A stretch of 64,000 nt of DNA from Aegilops tauschii subsp. strangulata. Lineage: Eukaryota > Streptophyta > Magnoliopsida > Poales > Poaceae. Below are positions 43,290 to 55,658 of this stretch, one piece after another. The notes under the pieces are model-generated. The model had not been told where the DNA came from and ran no database searches. It saw nothing but the letters and a program-made list of their open reading frames with translations. The stretch spans positions 141,066,885 to 141,130,884 of the forward strand of contig NC_053038.3 in the NCBI RefSeq assembly GCF_002575655.3, in the 5' to 3' direction. Position 1 is the first letter of the stretch; each line of letters starts with the position of its first letter. The position numbers and the translations under genes are program-made.

Positions 43290-46200
43290 ATGACCAAGAG
43301 TCGTCGCGGCAGGCTCTACATCGACGACGCGGACTGGGGCCCCGACGCCGGCTCAGTGGAGTACGGGTACCGGGTCCCCTTTGGCGGTATTCATGTCTTC
43401 ATTGGCAAGGTTGGTGAGCCGGGCCGCGAGCCGGGTCTCTGCGCCGATCTCATCGAAACAGCTCAGCGCGCGCGACCCGCCCGGGCCCGGCCTGCCTTAA
43501 AACGCGCTTTTGTGGGATGCATCCATGGAAGGCCCTCCGATCCATCTGGGTCTGGGGATGAGGCGGCCGCCGGCTCTGACGGCGAGTCGGCCGCTGATGA
43601 GTCAAACTCGTTGTACCAACTTCAAGATGGCAGGCTCATGAGTTATTCCGATGGCAACAGTATTCCGGACCTTTTTGAGCCGCCAAGTCAGGTCGGAGTT
43701 TTTATGGCTGGTGCGCAGCCTGTTCAGAACCCCGCTACCGGATCAGAAAACCCGGAGCCTTCCCCGGCTCAGGTGCTGATGGATCTCACAGATAAGATGA
43801 CGGCCCTGTTAACTGCCACGGTTGACCCGGCAGATCAAGCCCAGCATGACGCGGAGGTGGCATAGTTAAAATTGGATCTGATGAAAGCAAAAGAGGATCT
43901 TGCAGCAGAAGGGATCAGGCTGGCGGCGGAGCGAGCGGCTCTCGACGCCCGGACTCAGTTGATTCAGGCGCAGTCCTTCCAACTCACGATGGATCAGAAC
44001 GCGGCCAACGAGGTCATGAGAAGGAGGCATCAGAAGGCCCAGTCTCGACTCCCGCCGGTTTACGATCCACGCAATCTATTCAACACGCCGGGTGCGGGAT
44101 CCAGTAACCCACCAGGGGTCATTGCGCCCGGGTCGGGACCCCTTATTCAGCCACTAGTAATGGGGCCTCCCCAGGCGCCCCCCGCCCCACCTCAGTATGT
44201 ACCAATACCCCCGGGCCATTATAATAACCCGCTGGAGAACATGATCGCCGCAGCGGCACGGCTGGCGGCTCTTCCCGTTGACGGCAATTCTCCGGCGGCC
44301 GTTGAAACCCGCCGGGTCAGGGAACTCCTGCAGACGGCCCTAGCGCAGCAAGAGGCGTACTCCTACAGCCGGGACAGGATCCACTCAACTCCTCGCCCAG
44401 GCCAGAGCCCGAGTTACAGCCGGCACATGGTCTCGGCGACCGGCTCAAGTAATGTCCGACGCCATGGCCCGGCTCATGTTGGAACCTTCTACGCCGCAGA
44501 CCAAGCACGGCAAGAGGCGGAGCAGGTGCCGCAATTGACGGTTTATCAGACCCCCCCGGCTTATCCAACGGCGTCCGTTGATGTGGGTATTTCTACCAGG
44601 ACCGGGGGCGTCCCTTGTTTGGTGCCGGCCATCCGTAATGAACGTCTACCTAAGGATTTCAAGGGCCCTAGGAAGGTGCCTAATTATACAGCTGACTTAC
44701 AGCCTGCGGCCTGGATTGAAAGTTATGAGATGGCTATGGAACTGCTAGAGGTCAGCGAGGCGGCCATGGCCAAATATTTCACCATGATGTTAGATGGAAC
44801 TGCCCGCACGTGGTTAAAAGGGCTGCCACCGAACTCCATTGGGTCTTGGACTGAGCTGAAGGCCCGGTTCATTCAAAACTTCAAGGATACCTGTAGGCAG
44901 TCTATGTCGATTGTGGATTTGACTAACTGTAAGCAGCAGGAGGGTGAGTCCACGACCCATTGGGTTCGCCGGGTCAAGGAGATCATACATTCATCAGATA
45001 AGATGGACGCCGGCTCTGCAGTCTTGATGTTAGAACAGAACTGTCGTTTTGTGCCCCTAAAGATGAAGCTTGGGCGGCTTAAACGTGACTGCACGGATAT
45101 GGGTACACTAATGGCGGCTCTTGTCAAATACGCGGATTCCGATGGTACCAAGGATCCCCCTTCAGATGATGAAAGGACAGGGAAGGGAAAGAAGAACGGC
45201 AATGGCAAGGGCCCTCAGTTTAACCCGGGGAATCAAGGGGGAGGCAAGCGCAAGGCCGATGGCAGCCTGGAGTTCATAGCCAACACCCAAGGCAACAACC
45301 AGCGACGCAAGGGGAGGCCCCCTCCCCGAGGCGGCGGGTCAGGACCTTCTCTGGAGCAGCTGTTGAATGAACCTTGTCCGAGACACGGCTCTAGAGAGAA
45401 GCCAGCGACTCATCTGTGGAAGGATTGTGCTATCATGAAGGCCTTTAAAAACTACAACGGCCCAGGCGCAGGCGGCTCCGGCGCTGGCGGCTTTCATGGC
45501 CCGGGCGGCGGGTCAAATTCCGGTCCTCAGAACGATCAAGGGGGTTTCAATCAACAGTCTGGTCAGGGTCATCAACAGCAACAGGGGGGCTATCAGACCA
45601 ACCCGAAGCAACTTAGCGGTGGACAGTATCACGTGTTCACCACTAGTTTGTGCAAACGAGACGAGGAGCTTCACAAGAGGGCTGTCAATGCTGTTGAGCC
45701 GGCGGTTCCACGCTACTTGCGGTGGTCGGAGCAGCCCATAGTGTGGAGTAGGGAGGATCACCCTCCCCGGGTGGATAACCCGAGCCACCTGGCCTTAGTA
45801 GTGGCTCCTCAAGTGGGAGGCTATAAGTTCACAAAGGTACTCATGGATGGAGGCAGCAGCATCAACATCCTATATTATGAGACTTTCCGTCATATGGGGC
45901 TAGTTGATAAGAACCTCAGCCAGTCAAATACTATCTTCCATGGTGTGGTACCTGGTAAATCGGCTTATCCAGTCGGCAAGATCGAACTGGAAGTGGCCTT
46001 CGGTGATGAGAACAACTACAGGGTGGAAAAGTTGACCTTTGAGGTGGTCAAGATAAGAAGTCCATACCATGCTATATTCGGGCGGCCGGCTTACGCCAAG
46101 TTCATGGCACGGCCGTGTTATGTGTACTTACAACTCAAGATGCCGGGTCACAACGGGACCATTACGGTTCACGGCAGCCGGAAAGTGGCTCTGGAGTGTG

Positions 46201-46424
46201 AGGAAGGTGACGCGGCTTATGCAGAGTCTGTTTGTGCCACAGAAGAGTTGAAATTTTATAAAGACAATGTTGACCCAACAGATATGACCTCTCTGAAAAA
46301 GCCAACCACGGAGACTGAACCAGCAATGAAGTTTAAATCAGCTGATGAGACTAAACTTGTTGATTTTGTCCCAGGTGACTCGTCTCAGCAGTTCAGCATC
46401 AGTGCAAATCTGGACCCGAAATAG
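43290..46424 (+). pseudogene. Gag-protease of element E
   Basis: The first ATG after the PBS is 43290 (MTKSRRGRLYIDDADWGPDA); the frame is also open through the LTR, but an LTR start is unlikely. A TAG at 43863-43865 interrupts, then the frame continues. The Retrotrans_gag core lies at about 44640-45000 (AAWIESYEMAMELLEVSEA, RTWLKGLPPNSIGSWTELKA, FIQNFKDTCRQ), followed by a Gly/Asn/Gln-rich stretch. The aspartic protease is at about 45770-46130 (VLMDGGSSINILYYE, AIFGRPAYAKF). The frame ends at TAG 46422-46424, directly followed in frame by RT. The same TAG occurs in element C. Gag packages the RNA and PR processes the polyprotein. Confidence 0.85.
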
Positions 46425-49400
46425 GAAGGCGCGCTCATCGAGTTCATCCGTGAGAATAGGGACATCTTTGCATGGAAACCTTCTGACATGCCAGGTGTAC
46501 CTAGAGAACTCGCTGAGCACACTCTCAATGTTGATCCAAAATTTAAGCCGGTCAGACAGTTCCTTCGACGGTTCAATGAAGAGAGGCGGAAGGCTATTGG
46601 TGAAGAAGTGGCCCGGCTTTTGGCGGCCGGGTTCATTGTTGAGGTTTTTCACCCAGAGTGGTTGGCTAACCCGGTGCTTGTACTTAAAAAGAATGGCACC
46701 TGGCGGATGTGTGTGGACTACACGGACTTGAACAAGGCGTGCCCGGCTGATCCTTTTGCTCTCCCCGTATCGATCAAATCATTGATGCTACGGCAGGTTG
46801 TGCACGCTTAAGTTTCTTGGATGCTTATTCCGGGTATCATCAGATTAAGATGGCAGTTAAGGACCAGGAGAAGACGGCGTTCATCACTCCCTTTGGAGCC
46901 TTCTGCTATGTCTCTATGCCCTTTGGGCTCAAGTGTGCGCAGGCGACTTACCAGCATTGTGTACAGAATTGTCTCCATAAACAGATCGGGCGCAATGTTC
47001 ACGCTTACGTGGACGACATTGTGGTTAAATCCATCAAGGAGGAAACCCTGATAGATGACTTAAGGGAAACCTTCGACAATCTCCGGGTCTATAAGATGAT
47101 GCTTAACCCGGCCAAATGTGTTTTTGGTGTTCCTGCAGGCAAACTATTGGGCTTCTTGGTTTCTGACAGGGGCATTGAGGCTAACCCAGAGAAGATCAAA
47201 GCTATCACTTCTCTAGCTAAGCCGGCATGTATAAATGACGTTCAGCGTTTGGCGGGTCGCATCGCTGCGTTAAGCCGGTTTATAAGCCGTTTGGGTGAGA
47301 AGGCTATGCCCTTATATCAATTGATGAAGAAAACTGATAACTTTGTCTGGAATGATGCAGCTAATACCGCCTTCGAGGATTTGAAAAAGCAACTGGCAGA
47401 GCCCCCCGTCCTTGCTGCTCCGGTTGATAAGGAGCCCTTGCTACTGTATGTAGCGGCAAACGCACGAGCTGTCAGCGTGGCTATTGTGGTGGAGCGCAAG
47501 GAGGCAAGTAAGGAGCATCCGGTTCAGCGGCCGGTTTATTATGTCAGTGAGGTGCTCATTGAGTCCAAGCAGCGGTATCCGCATTGGCAGAAGCTCGTAT
47601 ATGGGGTATTTATGGCGAGCCGGAAGCTTAAGCATTACTTTCAAGGTCATCCCATCACTGTGGTCAGTTCCGCCCCTCTCGGTGATATTATCCAGAACAG
47701 AGAGGCTACAGGGAGAATTGCTAAGTGGGCTATAGAACTTGGACCCCATGACCTCAAATATGTGCCACGCACTGCTGTTAAGTCTCAGGCCTTGATAGAT
47801 TTCATCAATGATTGGACAGAGTCACAAGTACCCGAGCAAAAGCCGGATAACACTTACTGGACTATTCACTTTGATGGGTCCAGGCAGCTGGAGGGCTCGG
47901 GGGCTGGTGTGGTCTTGGCTTCCCCTAAAGGTGACAAGTTCCATTATGTGCTACGGTTGATGTTTCCTTGCACTAATAATGCGGCTGAGTACGAGGCTTT
48001 GCTCCACGGTCTTCGGGTGGCTAAGGAGATGAGCTTAAGCCGGCTTAGGTGTTTTGGTGACTCAGACTTGGTGGCTCAACAAGTATCAGGCACCTGGGAT
48101 TCTAAGGATCCTCTAATGGCGGCTTATCGCCGCAAGGTTGATGCCATTGCCGGGCACTTTCAGGGATATCAAGTGGAGCACATTGACCGCAGGAAGAATG
48201 AGGCGGCTGATGCTTTAAGCCGGCTCGGCTCCCAGCGAAAGCCGGTGCCGCCTAACACTTTCCTGGATGTCCTATATAACCCTTCAGTTAAGTTGCCTAC
48301 AGAGGAGGACTTGGCTATCCCTGACCCGGAGGCACGACTGGTGGCGGCTCTTCATATCATACCAGACTGGACAATGCCATATCTGGCTTATATAACCCGG
48401 GGAGAGTTGCCTGAGGATGAAATTCTGGCCAGGCAAATAACCCGGCGGGCTAAGTCAATGATTGTTATCGATGGCGAGTTGCATCATCGCAGTGTTTCAG
48501 GGGCATTCCAGCGTTGTATCTCCCCTGAGGAAGGTCAAGAGATCTTGCGCGAGATCCATGAAGGGGATTGTGGCCATCATGCCGGTTCAAAATCTCTTGT
48601 GGCCAAGGCTTTCCGTCATGGTTTTTATTGGCTGACGGCTCACGCTGATGCAGAGGACTTGGTCAGTAAATGTGATGGCTGCCAAAGGTTCTCCCGACGG
48701 GCTCATGTGCCGGCTCAGGAATTGAGGATGATCCCGATCACTTGGCCCTTTGCGGTCTGGGGGCTTGATATGGTCGGGCCTTTTAAACGGTCCAAGGATA
48801 AGAAGACCGACCTCTTGGTGGCAGTGGACAAATTCATGAAGTGGGTGGAAGCTGAGCCAGTTAGCAAGTGTGATGCAGCCACGGCGGTTCAATTTATGAA
48901 AAAGGTGATCTTCCGCTTCGGCTTTCCACACAGCATCATAACAGACAATGGCACTAATCTGTCCAAAGGCGCCATGGAGGAGTTTTGTCAAAGAGAGCAT
49001 ATCCGGCTTGATGTCTCTTCAGTGGCACACCCCCAATCCAATGGTCAAGCTGAGAGAGCTAACCAGGAGATTCTGAAGGGCATTAAACCCCGGCTCTTGG
49101 TCCCTTTGCAACGGACGCCAGGTTGTTGGGTGGAGGAGTTGCCCTCCGTTTTATGGAGCATCAACACTACTCCTAACAGGTCTACAGGCTTCACGCCTTT
49201 CTTCATGGTTTATGGAGCAGAAGCAGTTCTCCCCAGCGACATCCGTCATGATTCACCTCGTGTGGCGGCTTATGTTGAGACGGATAATGAACAGGCGCGC
49301 CAAGATGCTCTAGACTTGCTGGACGAACAGCGTGATGTGGCAGCCGCCCGTTCAGCGATTTACCAACAAGACCTGCGCCGTTATCATAGCCGCCGGGTCA

Positions 49401-49627
49401 AATCCCGGGTCTTCCAGGAGGGCGACCTGGTGCTCCGGCTCATCCAGAATCAAACAGATGCACACAAGTTATCCCCACCTTGGGAAGGGCCTTTTGTGGT
49501 TAGTAAGAACTTGCACAACGGGTCATATTACCTCATTGATATCCGGGAGCATAAGGACTCACGTAAATCTGAGGAGGAGACCCGTCGGCCGTGGAACATA
49601 GCTCAGCTTCGGCCTTACTACACTTGA
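46425..49627 (+). pseudogene. Pol of element E: RT, RNase H, integrase
   Basis: In frame after the TAG: DIFAWKPSDMPGVPR, then RT (LVLKKNGTWRMCVDYTDLNK). One base is lost from a C run near 46765, shifting the frame. After that about 936 codons are open to TGA 49627. RT continues with FLDAYSGYHQIKM, FGLKCAQATYQ and the catalytic AYVDDIVVKS at 47003-47032. RNase H has IHFDGSRQLEG, NNAAEYEALLHGL and DRRKNEAADALSRL. Integrase has the HHCC finger (HEGDCGHH...CDGCQRF), core D (GLDMVGPF), D (ITDNGTN) and E (SNGQAERANQEI), and a C-terminal WEGPFVVSK segment. All catalytic residues are present. Breaks make this copy non-autonomous as read. It has full family length. Confidence 0.9.
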
Positions 49628-50704
49628 GCTACCGGCTCTTGTGATGTACATATTTATCTCAGCCATGTATATATTATGATAAAGCAATAAAGCAGGACCT
49701 CTGTCCTTTGCTCTCTTCCAAAAATGTGTGTTGTTACATGCTGACTTACAGAAGATCCGGCTTATGATCATCTTCGAATCTAGCTGTAAGCAGTAAAGTC
49801 GCTTGGGGGCTTCCTGTTCACACATGGGTCGTATTCGAACCAAAGAGAACATAGCTGTCGATACCCATTTGATTGGCAATGTGCCGAGCTCATTGGGAAG
49901 TTGCCTCTGGTCATATTTGAATCATAGTGTAACCCCTCTGAGAACCGACGTGGATCGTATTCGAATCAGCGTCGTTAAACAAATTTTCAGAATCACTTGG
50001 GGGCTTCCTGTTCAAACATGGGTCGTATTCGAACCAAAGAGAACATAGCTGTCGATACCCTCTTGATTGGCATCGTCAAACCCACTGGGGGCTATATGAT
50101 CGTATCCGAATCTTAGCTTAACCCCTTTGGACCGAGTTTCTGGTCATATTCGAACCGGAAGCCCTTAAGTTTTTATATTTTACCACAAACTTGCTTTGAT
50201 CATGTCAAAGTATGTACTGCCGGGTTTCACTTGCCGGTTTAATTTTGGTTTATCTTGTTAGTTGAGCATCATGGATGTCATCAAGACAAATAAATTCGAG
50301 TTAAGGTACCAACCGTGCTACCCGGGTTATTTAACCCGGAAGTATGCTTACAGGCTGTTAAGTGTGTCATCACAGCTATGTTCGAGTATAGTTAAGGACC
50401 GATCTTTTTTGGTTCGTATCCCGGGTTATCCATCTCAAACACCTGATTCTCAGGGCGGTAAGCCGCTTTGCGACTTGTAATTTGCCTTTCTATGCAGATA
50501 TTTAAGGGTACTTTTTTAAGAAAGGTTGAGAAGTACGAAGGGTAATTATAACCCGGAGGAGCATCAAAAAGAATGACTTCAAAGGATTTCAGCATTCATT
50601 ACGTGCACGAGGGCACGGCAGAGATAAATTGTTGCATCTATTCTATTACAAAAATCTTTCAAAGTTTCAAGGTTGGAGCGTTGTTTGGTGAGCTGCTAGC
50701 CGGT
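49628..50704 (+). repeat. Post-pol region of element E with a 194-bp tandem duplication
   Basis: Segments starting CTTGGGGGCTTCCTGTTCA at 49802 and 49996 are near copies, each followed by CATGGGTCGTATTCGAACC-type sequence; a third CACTGGGGGCTAT begins near 50079. CTTGGGGGCT resembles the element's PPT. No gene on plus. The antisense gene ends at 50705. Confidence 0.75.
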
Positions 50705-53700
50705 TTATGACGCCTGCTGAGTCGAAGTCCCCGGTTCATCTTCTGCTCCGGCTGATCCCAAGGCTTCGAAGGTCGACGACTTCCAGTTGATGCCACTGAG
50801 AGCTTCGAACTGAGCTTCTTCGTCAATTAACCCGTCCGGGTTAATCTCCGGGGCGAAGGTGTGTTGGCGAGCCGGAGGAATCAGATTGATGGCTTCATAG
50901 CGAGGGGTTGGAATCCTCTGATTCTCCGCGTTGTATCCCGGCTGATACTTGGTTAAATCGGTGTCGTTCCCGATGATGGTGGCCACCGGGCGCACAGCCT
51001 TCACACAAGCCGCGAAGTCCTTCTGGTCGAACGCTGAGCCGTCTTCTTTCAGGCTGGGATAACCAAGGGCGATGTCTGCCGGGTCTAGCTCCGGCAAGAA
51101 GGCTTTGGCTCGGCTCAGTGCGGCGATTGCTCCGGATCTCGCGGATGCTCGTCGTAGCTCCTGGATCCGCTGCGGCAGAACTGCGAGCCGGCGCAGGACT
51201 TCGGCCAGATGAGTCGGCACTTCATTCGACAGGGCCACCACAGCTAAAGCCCGCTGTGACCCGGTGTAGAGCTGTTCCACCAGGGTGTACACGGCCTTTA
51301 ACTTGGTGACCACGCTCTGGTTCAAGTTGGCGCTTCTGGAACCTGTTTAACAACATCAGATGACCCGGTGGTAAAGGATGAGTTAAGAGATGTAAACATT
51401 CCAACGTGAATGAAAGCCGGTGAGGCGACTTACCGAAGATGGCAGCTACCATTTGGGACACTTGGCGCTTTAGACCGGAGAGCTCAGCGGTCTTCTCAGT
51501 AAGGGCCTTCTCCGCCTGTTCTGCCTGGGTCACCAGTGCAGTTTTCTCCTCAGCCCAGGCCTTCCGTTCAGCGTCGAATTCAGTCTTCAACTTCTCCTGA
51601 GCGGCGATGCTGGAGACAAACTTGGCATTTGCCTTCCGGGTCTCCATCTCTTGTGCCTTCAGCCGGCTCTTGAGATCCGCCAGGTCTGACTCTAATTTCC
51701 TGCCAACAGCCTGCATATATTTCCGGGTTATTAACAGTCATCCTATAAAGTCCCAAGCGCTTTCCAAGCAAAGACACTTGGCACTTGGGGGCTAATGCAT
51801 ATTGAACGTATCTATCTATGTACGGCCGGCTCAGTTCAGTAAGCCGGAATCTAAAGTCTACAACATATTCAAGTGTAAGTCCTAGACTTGGGGGCTAGAA
51901 TGGCAAGGATCACTATGCGGAAAGTAAGAGAACAGCAGAAGGTTACCTCAGATTTGTGTTGGATCTGGTTGACCATGGCGATCTCGGCGTCCCGGCTCTT
52001 GTGAACCTGGCTGATATAGCCTGAGACGAGTTCTCCAATACTTAAGTCGGTGTAGCTGGAGAGATCCAGATTCACCCGGTGGGGTTGTAGCAACTCCCCC
52101 CTCGCGGAGCATTTGGCCAGCGCGGTCGGCCTCCCCGGCTCAACAAACTCCGTCCGGGTAATTACCACGTCCGGGTCGTTAGCTGGTGGGGCTGAGCCGG
52201 AGGCCTCCGGGTTAGCTAATGTTTCGGTCGTTGTCTTGGTGGTCGGGGCAGGGGCTTCAGGCGCCGTATCCATGGGAATGGTGGCTTCAGGGGCGGAGGC
52301 GACTGGCGGCTCTTGAACAGTCGTCTCCGGCTCAGGCAAGTCGGGCACTCCGGCTGACCTGGTCTTCTTTACTCTTTTGGTGAGCTTTGCCTGGGCACTG
52401 AAAAGGCAGAAGTGTTAGGCATACAAAGGGTAAGTACAGACAGATAATGTAAGGAGATTGTTGTTACCCGGGGGCAGTCTTGAAGGCCGGCAGACTTGAC
52501 TGCATGGAGTCACCCGAGGAGGGGGAGGTCTCCTGGTAATTGGAGTCAGAAGAGTTGAGTGGCTGACGGATGACACCCGCCGACGGATGAAAAGGGTACA
52601 GGTGAGAAAAAACCTCAGTGCGGCGTTTTCTCGTTGCGTCGGGTAACCCAGTGGAGAGGTCGGTGTCCTTGCGGGCCCGGGTGTGACGCCGGCTCTCGTG
52701 AACCTGCTACTTCAAAAGAAATTGAGGGTCTCGGTGAGCTAATGGATGGGAAAAGCTTACTTTCCGGGTTACCCTTCGGACTTTCAGCTGTGGTAAAGGC
52801 TCCGAGCCGGAGGAAAGTGATGTTACCTCTTCGACCGCCGGGTTACTGGCGCCGGTGTCATCCTGTCAATAAGCAAGTGTTGATAAGGCGGACAGCATCA
52901 GACAACATATACTGCAAGAATTTAAAAGATTTAAGGGTTACCTCTGACTCGGAGCTATCGCTTAATTGCAGCAGCTCCGAAGCAGTGGGTCTGTTTCCCT
53001 TTTTGCGAGGGGCGGCTCTCTTGGCGGCTTTCTTCGCCTTCCTGGCCTTCTTGGCCGCCTCGTGGTCATACTTGACCCGCCAGAATTTATCATCAGCCTG
53101 AGAAATACAGTAATGAGTTCTTAGTAAGATGACAGGTAAAACAAAATGGAAAGGTTAAAGTCAGCGGCTTACCGCTGGGGCTGGATTGGTCTTGCAAAAC
53201 GGGGCTAGCCCGGTTCTTCCACAGTCTACCAGGCTCTCGTTTAAAAGAGCCTTGGTCTCTTCTTCAGCAACGTCTTCTGGAAGATCATTGCGACTGTGCC
53301 TCTGCGGGTCATCCTTTCGCCCGGTGTACTCACACATTAAGCCGGGGCGGCGGCTCAATGGGATCACCCGCCATGAGATCCAGACCCGGACCAGGTCAAT
53401 TCCGTTCAGACCATTGCCTAGCAGGGCTTTGATCTTGTTGATCGTTGGAAGCAGAGGCTGGCGTTCTGCGGCAGTCAGCTTGTCAGATAATGGATGAGTT
53501 GGCTCCAGGCGCGTTGGGCGAAAGCCGGGCAGCGGGCTCTCATCAGCCGGGGACGTGTCTTGGCAGTAGAACCAAGTCATGTTCCAGTCCTTGGGGTGAC
53601 TTGGCGGTTCTGCGTAAGGGAACAGACAATCCCTGCGCCGTTGGATGGAGATGCCGCCTAACTCTAGACTTGGACCGTTTGCGCACTCGGTTTGGCGGTT

Positions 53701-54066
53701 CAAATAGAACAGCTCTCTGAAGAGCAGCAGACTCGGCTCTTCTCCAAGATATACTTCACAAAAAACTTGGAAGTTGCAGATGTTGGATATGGAATTGGGT
53801 CCTATATCCTGAGGCCGAAGATCAAAGAAGTTGAGCATGTCCCGGAAGAATTTTGAGCCGGGCGGTGCGAAGCCCCGGCTCATATGGTCGGCAAAGATCA
53901 CTACCTCCCCGTTTCTCGGCTGTGGCCTTTCTTCGGACGGGTCAGGGGCACGGTAGGACATCACTTCCTTCTTAGGCAGATATCCGGATTTAACGAAGTT
54001 GGCCAGGGTCTCTTAGGTGACGCTGGATTTCATCCAGTTGCAAGTGATGGGAGCCTTGGGAGGCAT
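50705..54066 (-). pseudogene. Antisense PF04195-like spliced gene of element E
   Basis: The minus start is ATG 54066 (MPPKAPITCNWMKSSVT), then a TAA at 54015-54013 and an open frame to a donor at 53173. Exon 1 holds VIFADHMSRGFAPPGSKFFR, LNFFDLRPQDIGPNSISNIC and FYLNRQTECANGPSLELGG (PF04195 type, from memory). Exon 53097-52942 is Lys/Arg-rich (KKARKAKKAAKRAA), exon 52862-52827 is acidic. Later exons hold a Pro/Thr/Ala-rich region (52348-51947), a coiled coil (51716-51435) and a C-terminal exon to TGA near 50707 containing HTFAPEINPDGLIDEE, homologous to the element C exon at 57982. A 5' UTR intron lies upstream. One nonsense codon breaks an otherwise well-preserved gene. Possible DNA-binding or chromatin role is speculation from the basic and coiled-coil parts. 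Confidence 0.7.
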
Positions 54067-54082
54067 GGTGACGGTTGGTGGT

Positions 54083-54677
54083 CTACGAGGAAGAGAAAAG
54101 TGTCCGGGTTAATTATAAGCCGGAGTATATCATTCAAGTTACAATGACGGCTTATGAAGGGGACTAATGGTATGTATTGATACGGTGGGTTATCTAAGCC
54201 GTCGGGGCTTTTAGGATAAGTTGGTCGTCTACGGCTTACTGCGGTTAAGTCGGAAGATACTACAGAGCATGATTCTCTTTAAACCAGAAAGTTCTACGGT
54301 GCGTGTTTTCTCTAAGTCGGAAATATAAGCCGCTAAGATGCAAGGACTGCAGTTTTTACTAAGTGTGGTAAACAGATTTCACATATTACAGTAACTTTTT
54401 TGGATCAAAGTATTCGGAGCGGAGAATGTTTTCTAGACCTAAAGAACAGAAGCAGGGGAGGTTCTTGAGATGGAACCCAGTCCTTATGCAGTAAAAAGAG
54501 GTGTTCTTGCAGAAGAAATGAACCTCAGATATCTACCGCGGTGGTTCTACACAAACCTAAGGATCAACGGGGGCAGTGGCTACAGGGGTTACCGAAACTT
54601 GCGGTAACAGTGATGAACATGAAGAACACAGATGAACTCTGTCCTAGATCTATGCTAGTAAGGCAGAGGGGACTCAC
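54083..54677 (-). other. Predicted 5' UTR intron of the element E antisense gene
   Basis: On minus, donor CTCCG/GTGAGTCCCC at 54677 and acceptor CTCTTCCTCGTAG/ACC at 54083 bracket about 595 bp. The short 5' UTR pieces lie at about 54820-54678 and 54082-54067. Confidence 0.55.
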
Positions 54678-54848
54678 CGGAGCTGGAGAAGAGCGGAGGT
54701 CGCCGACGTTATCTAGTCCGAGTCAGGTTGATGCAGCGGCCGGGTTGAGGAAGACCAGGGGTGCGACGGCGGCGGCGGCAGAAGCTCGGGCAGAGGAATG
54801 GCAGTGCGAGGAAGAAGGAGAATGTGAAGAAGAGAGTGCCGGGCCGGC

Positions 54849-54857
54849 CTATTTATA
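54849..54857 (-). promoter_or_regulatory. TATA box of the element E antisense gene
   Basis: Minus reads CTTATAAATAGGCC, a good plant TATA box. It is followed about 30 bp downstream by C/T-rich sequence and the first exon of the antisense transcript. It lies outside the LTR, so the gene appears to have its own promoter. Confidence 0.6.
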
Positions 54858-55144
54858 AGGCCGAGTCATAAGCGGGCGCGGGATTTGAGGAGGCCACGGC
54901 GTGGTTATCTCCCCCCTCACGGCGCCTCGATTCTCGGAAGGTCAGTAAAAGCAAAGATCCGTTGCGGATCTGGCGGAGTAAAAAACGGACTTAGTGGAGG
55001 ATGACGTCACGGCGGATTACCCGGAGTCCAGAGGATGACGTCACTCCGGGTTATGACCTTCACATGAATGATAAGCCGGAGATTTTTTTCTGACTGCGGA
55101 GCTGAAGATTGACACGAGCCGTCTCAAGTCAATCTGGGGCCTAA
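54858..55144 (-). other. Upstream of the antisense promoter, and PPT of element E
   Basis: Contains a duplicated GATGACGTCAC motif (near 54999 and 55034), which is a cAMP-response/bZIP-type TGACGTCA core. Such sites can bind plant bZIP factors. It ends in the PPT-like CAATCTGGGGCCTAA before the LTR at 55145. Confidence 0.5.
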
Positions 55145-55658
55145 TGTTGAGGATTTAGACCTGGGGGTCACCCGCCAGGAGGGCCGGGTTACTCCAAGGA
55201 TCATTACCAGAAGCCCGGAGCTAAGTTTCAGGATAATGGGCTAGAGATGGGCTGAGACCCGGATATGGCTTAAAGCCCGTAGTTACAATCATTGTTATAG
55301 TAGACTTGTAGTGTAAGGCAAGTATTGTTTTAGAGCCCGAGCCGGACACTCTTATGAGCCGGCCGGGACTCTAAGGGCTGCTGGGCGTCAGCCTCCCTAT
55401 ATAAAGGGACGACCCGGCGGCGGTTTTGGGACGACAATCTCTCCGAGAGCCGGGCATAGCTGTTTAGCTCCCTGGAGATCGTAACCCTAATCAATAACAC
55501 CTCGAACTGGACGTAGGCTTTTACCTTCACCGTAAGGGGCCGAACCAGTATAAACCCTCGTGTTCCTTGTCCCGCATAACCCCTTCAAGCTTCCTAGTTG
55601 CGATGGCTCTACGACTAAGTCCTAGCCCAAGGACATCTGCCGTGACAATTCCACGACA
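55145..55658 (+). repeat. Second LTR of element E (514 bp)
   Basis: Same length and ends as 42688-43201. Mismatches by eye are at about 55155 (GATTTAG versus GATATAG) and at the GGGACGACC versus GGGATGACC position near 55410. Confidence 0.95.

Noticed and set aside
43872..46424. Intact functional gag-pro
   Set aside because: The frame is long, but a TAG at 43863 separates it from the natural N-terminus.
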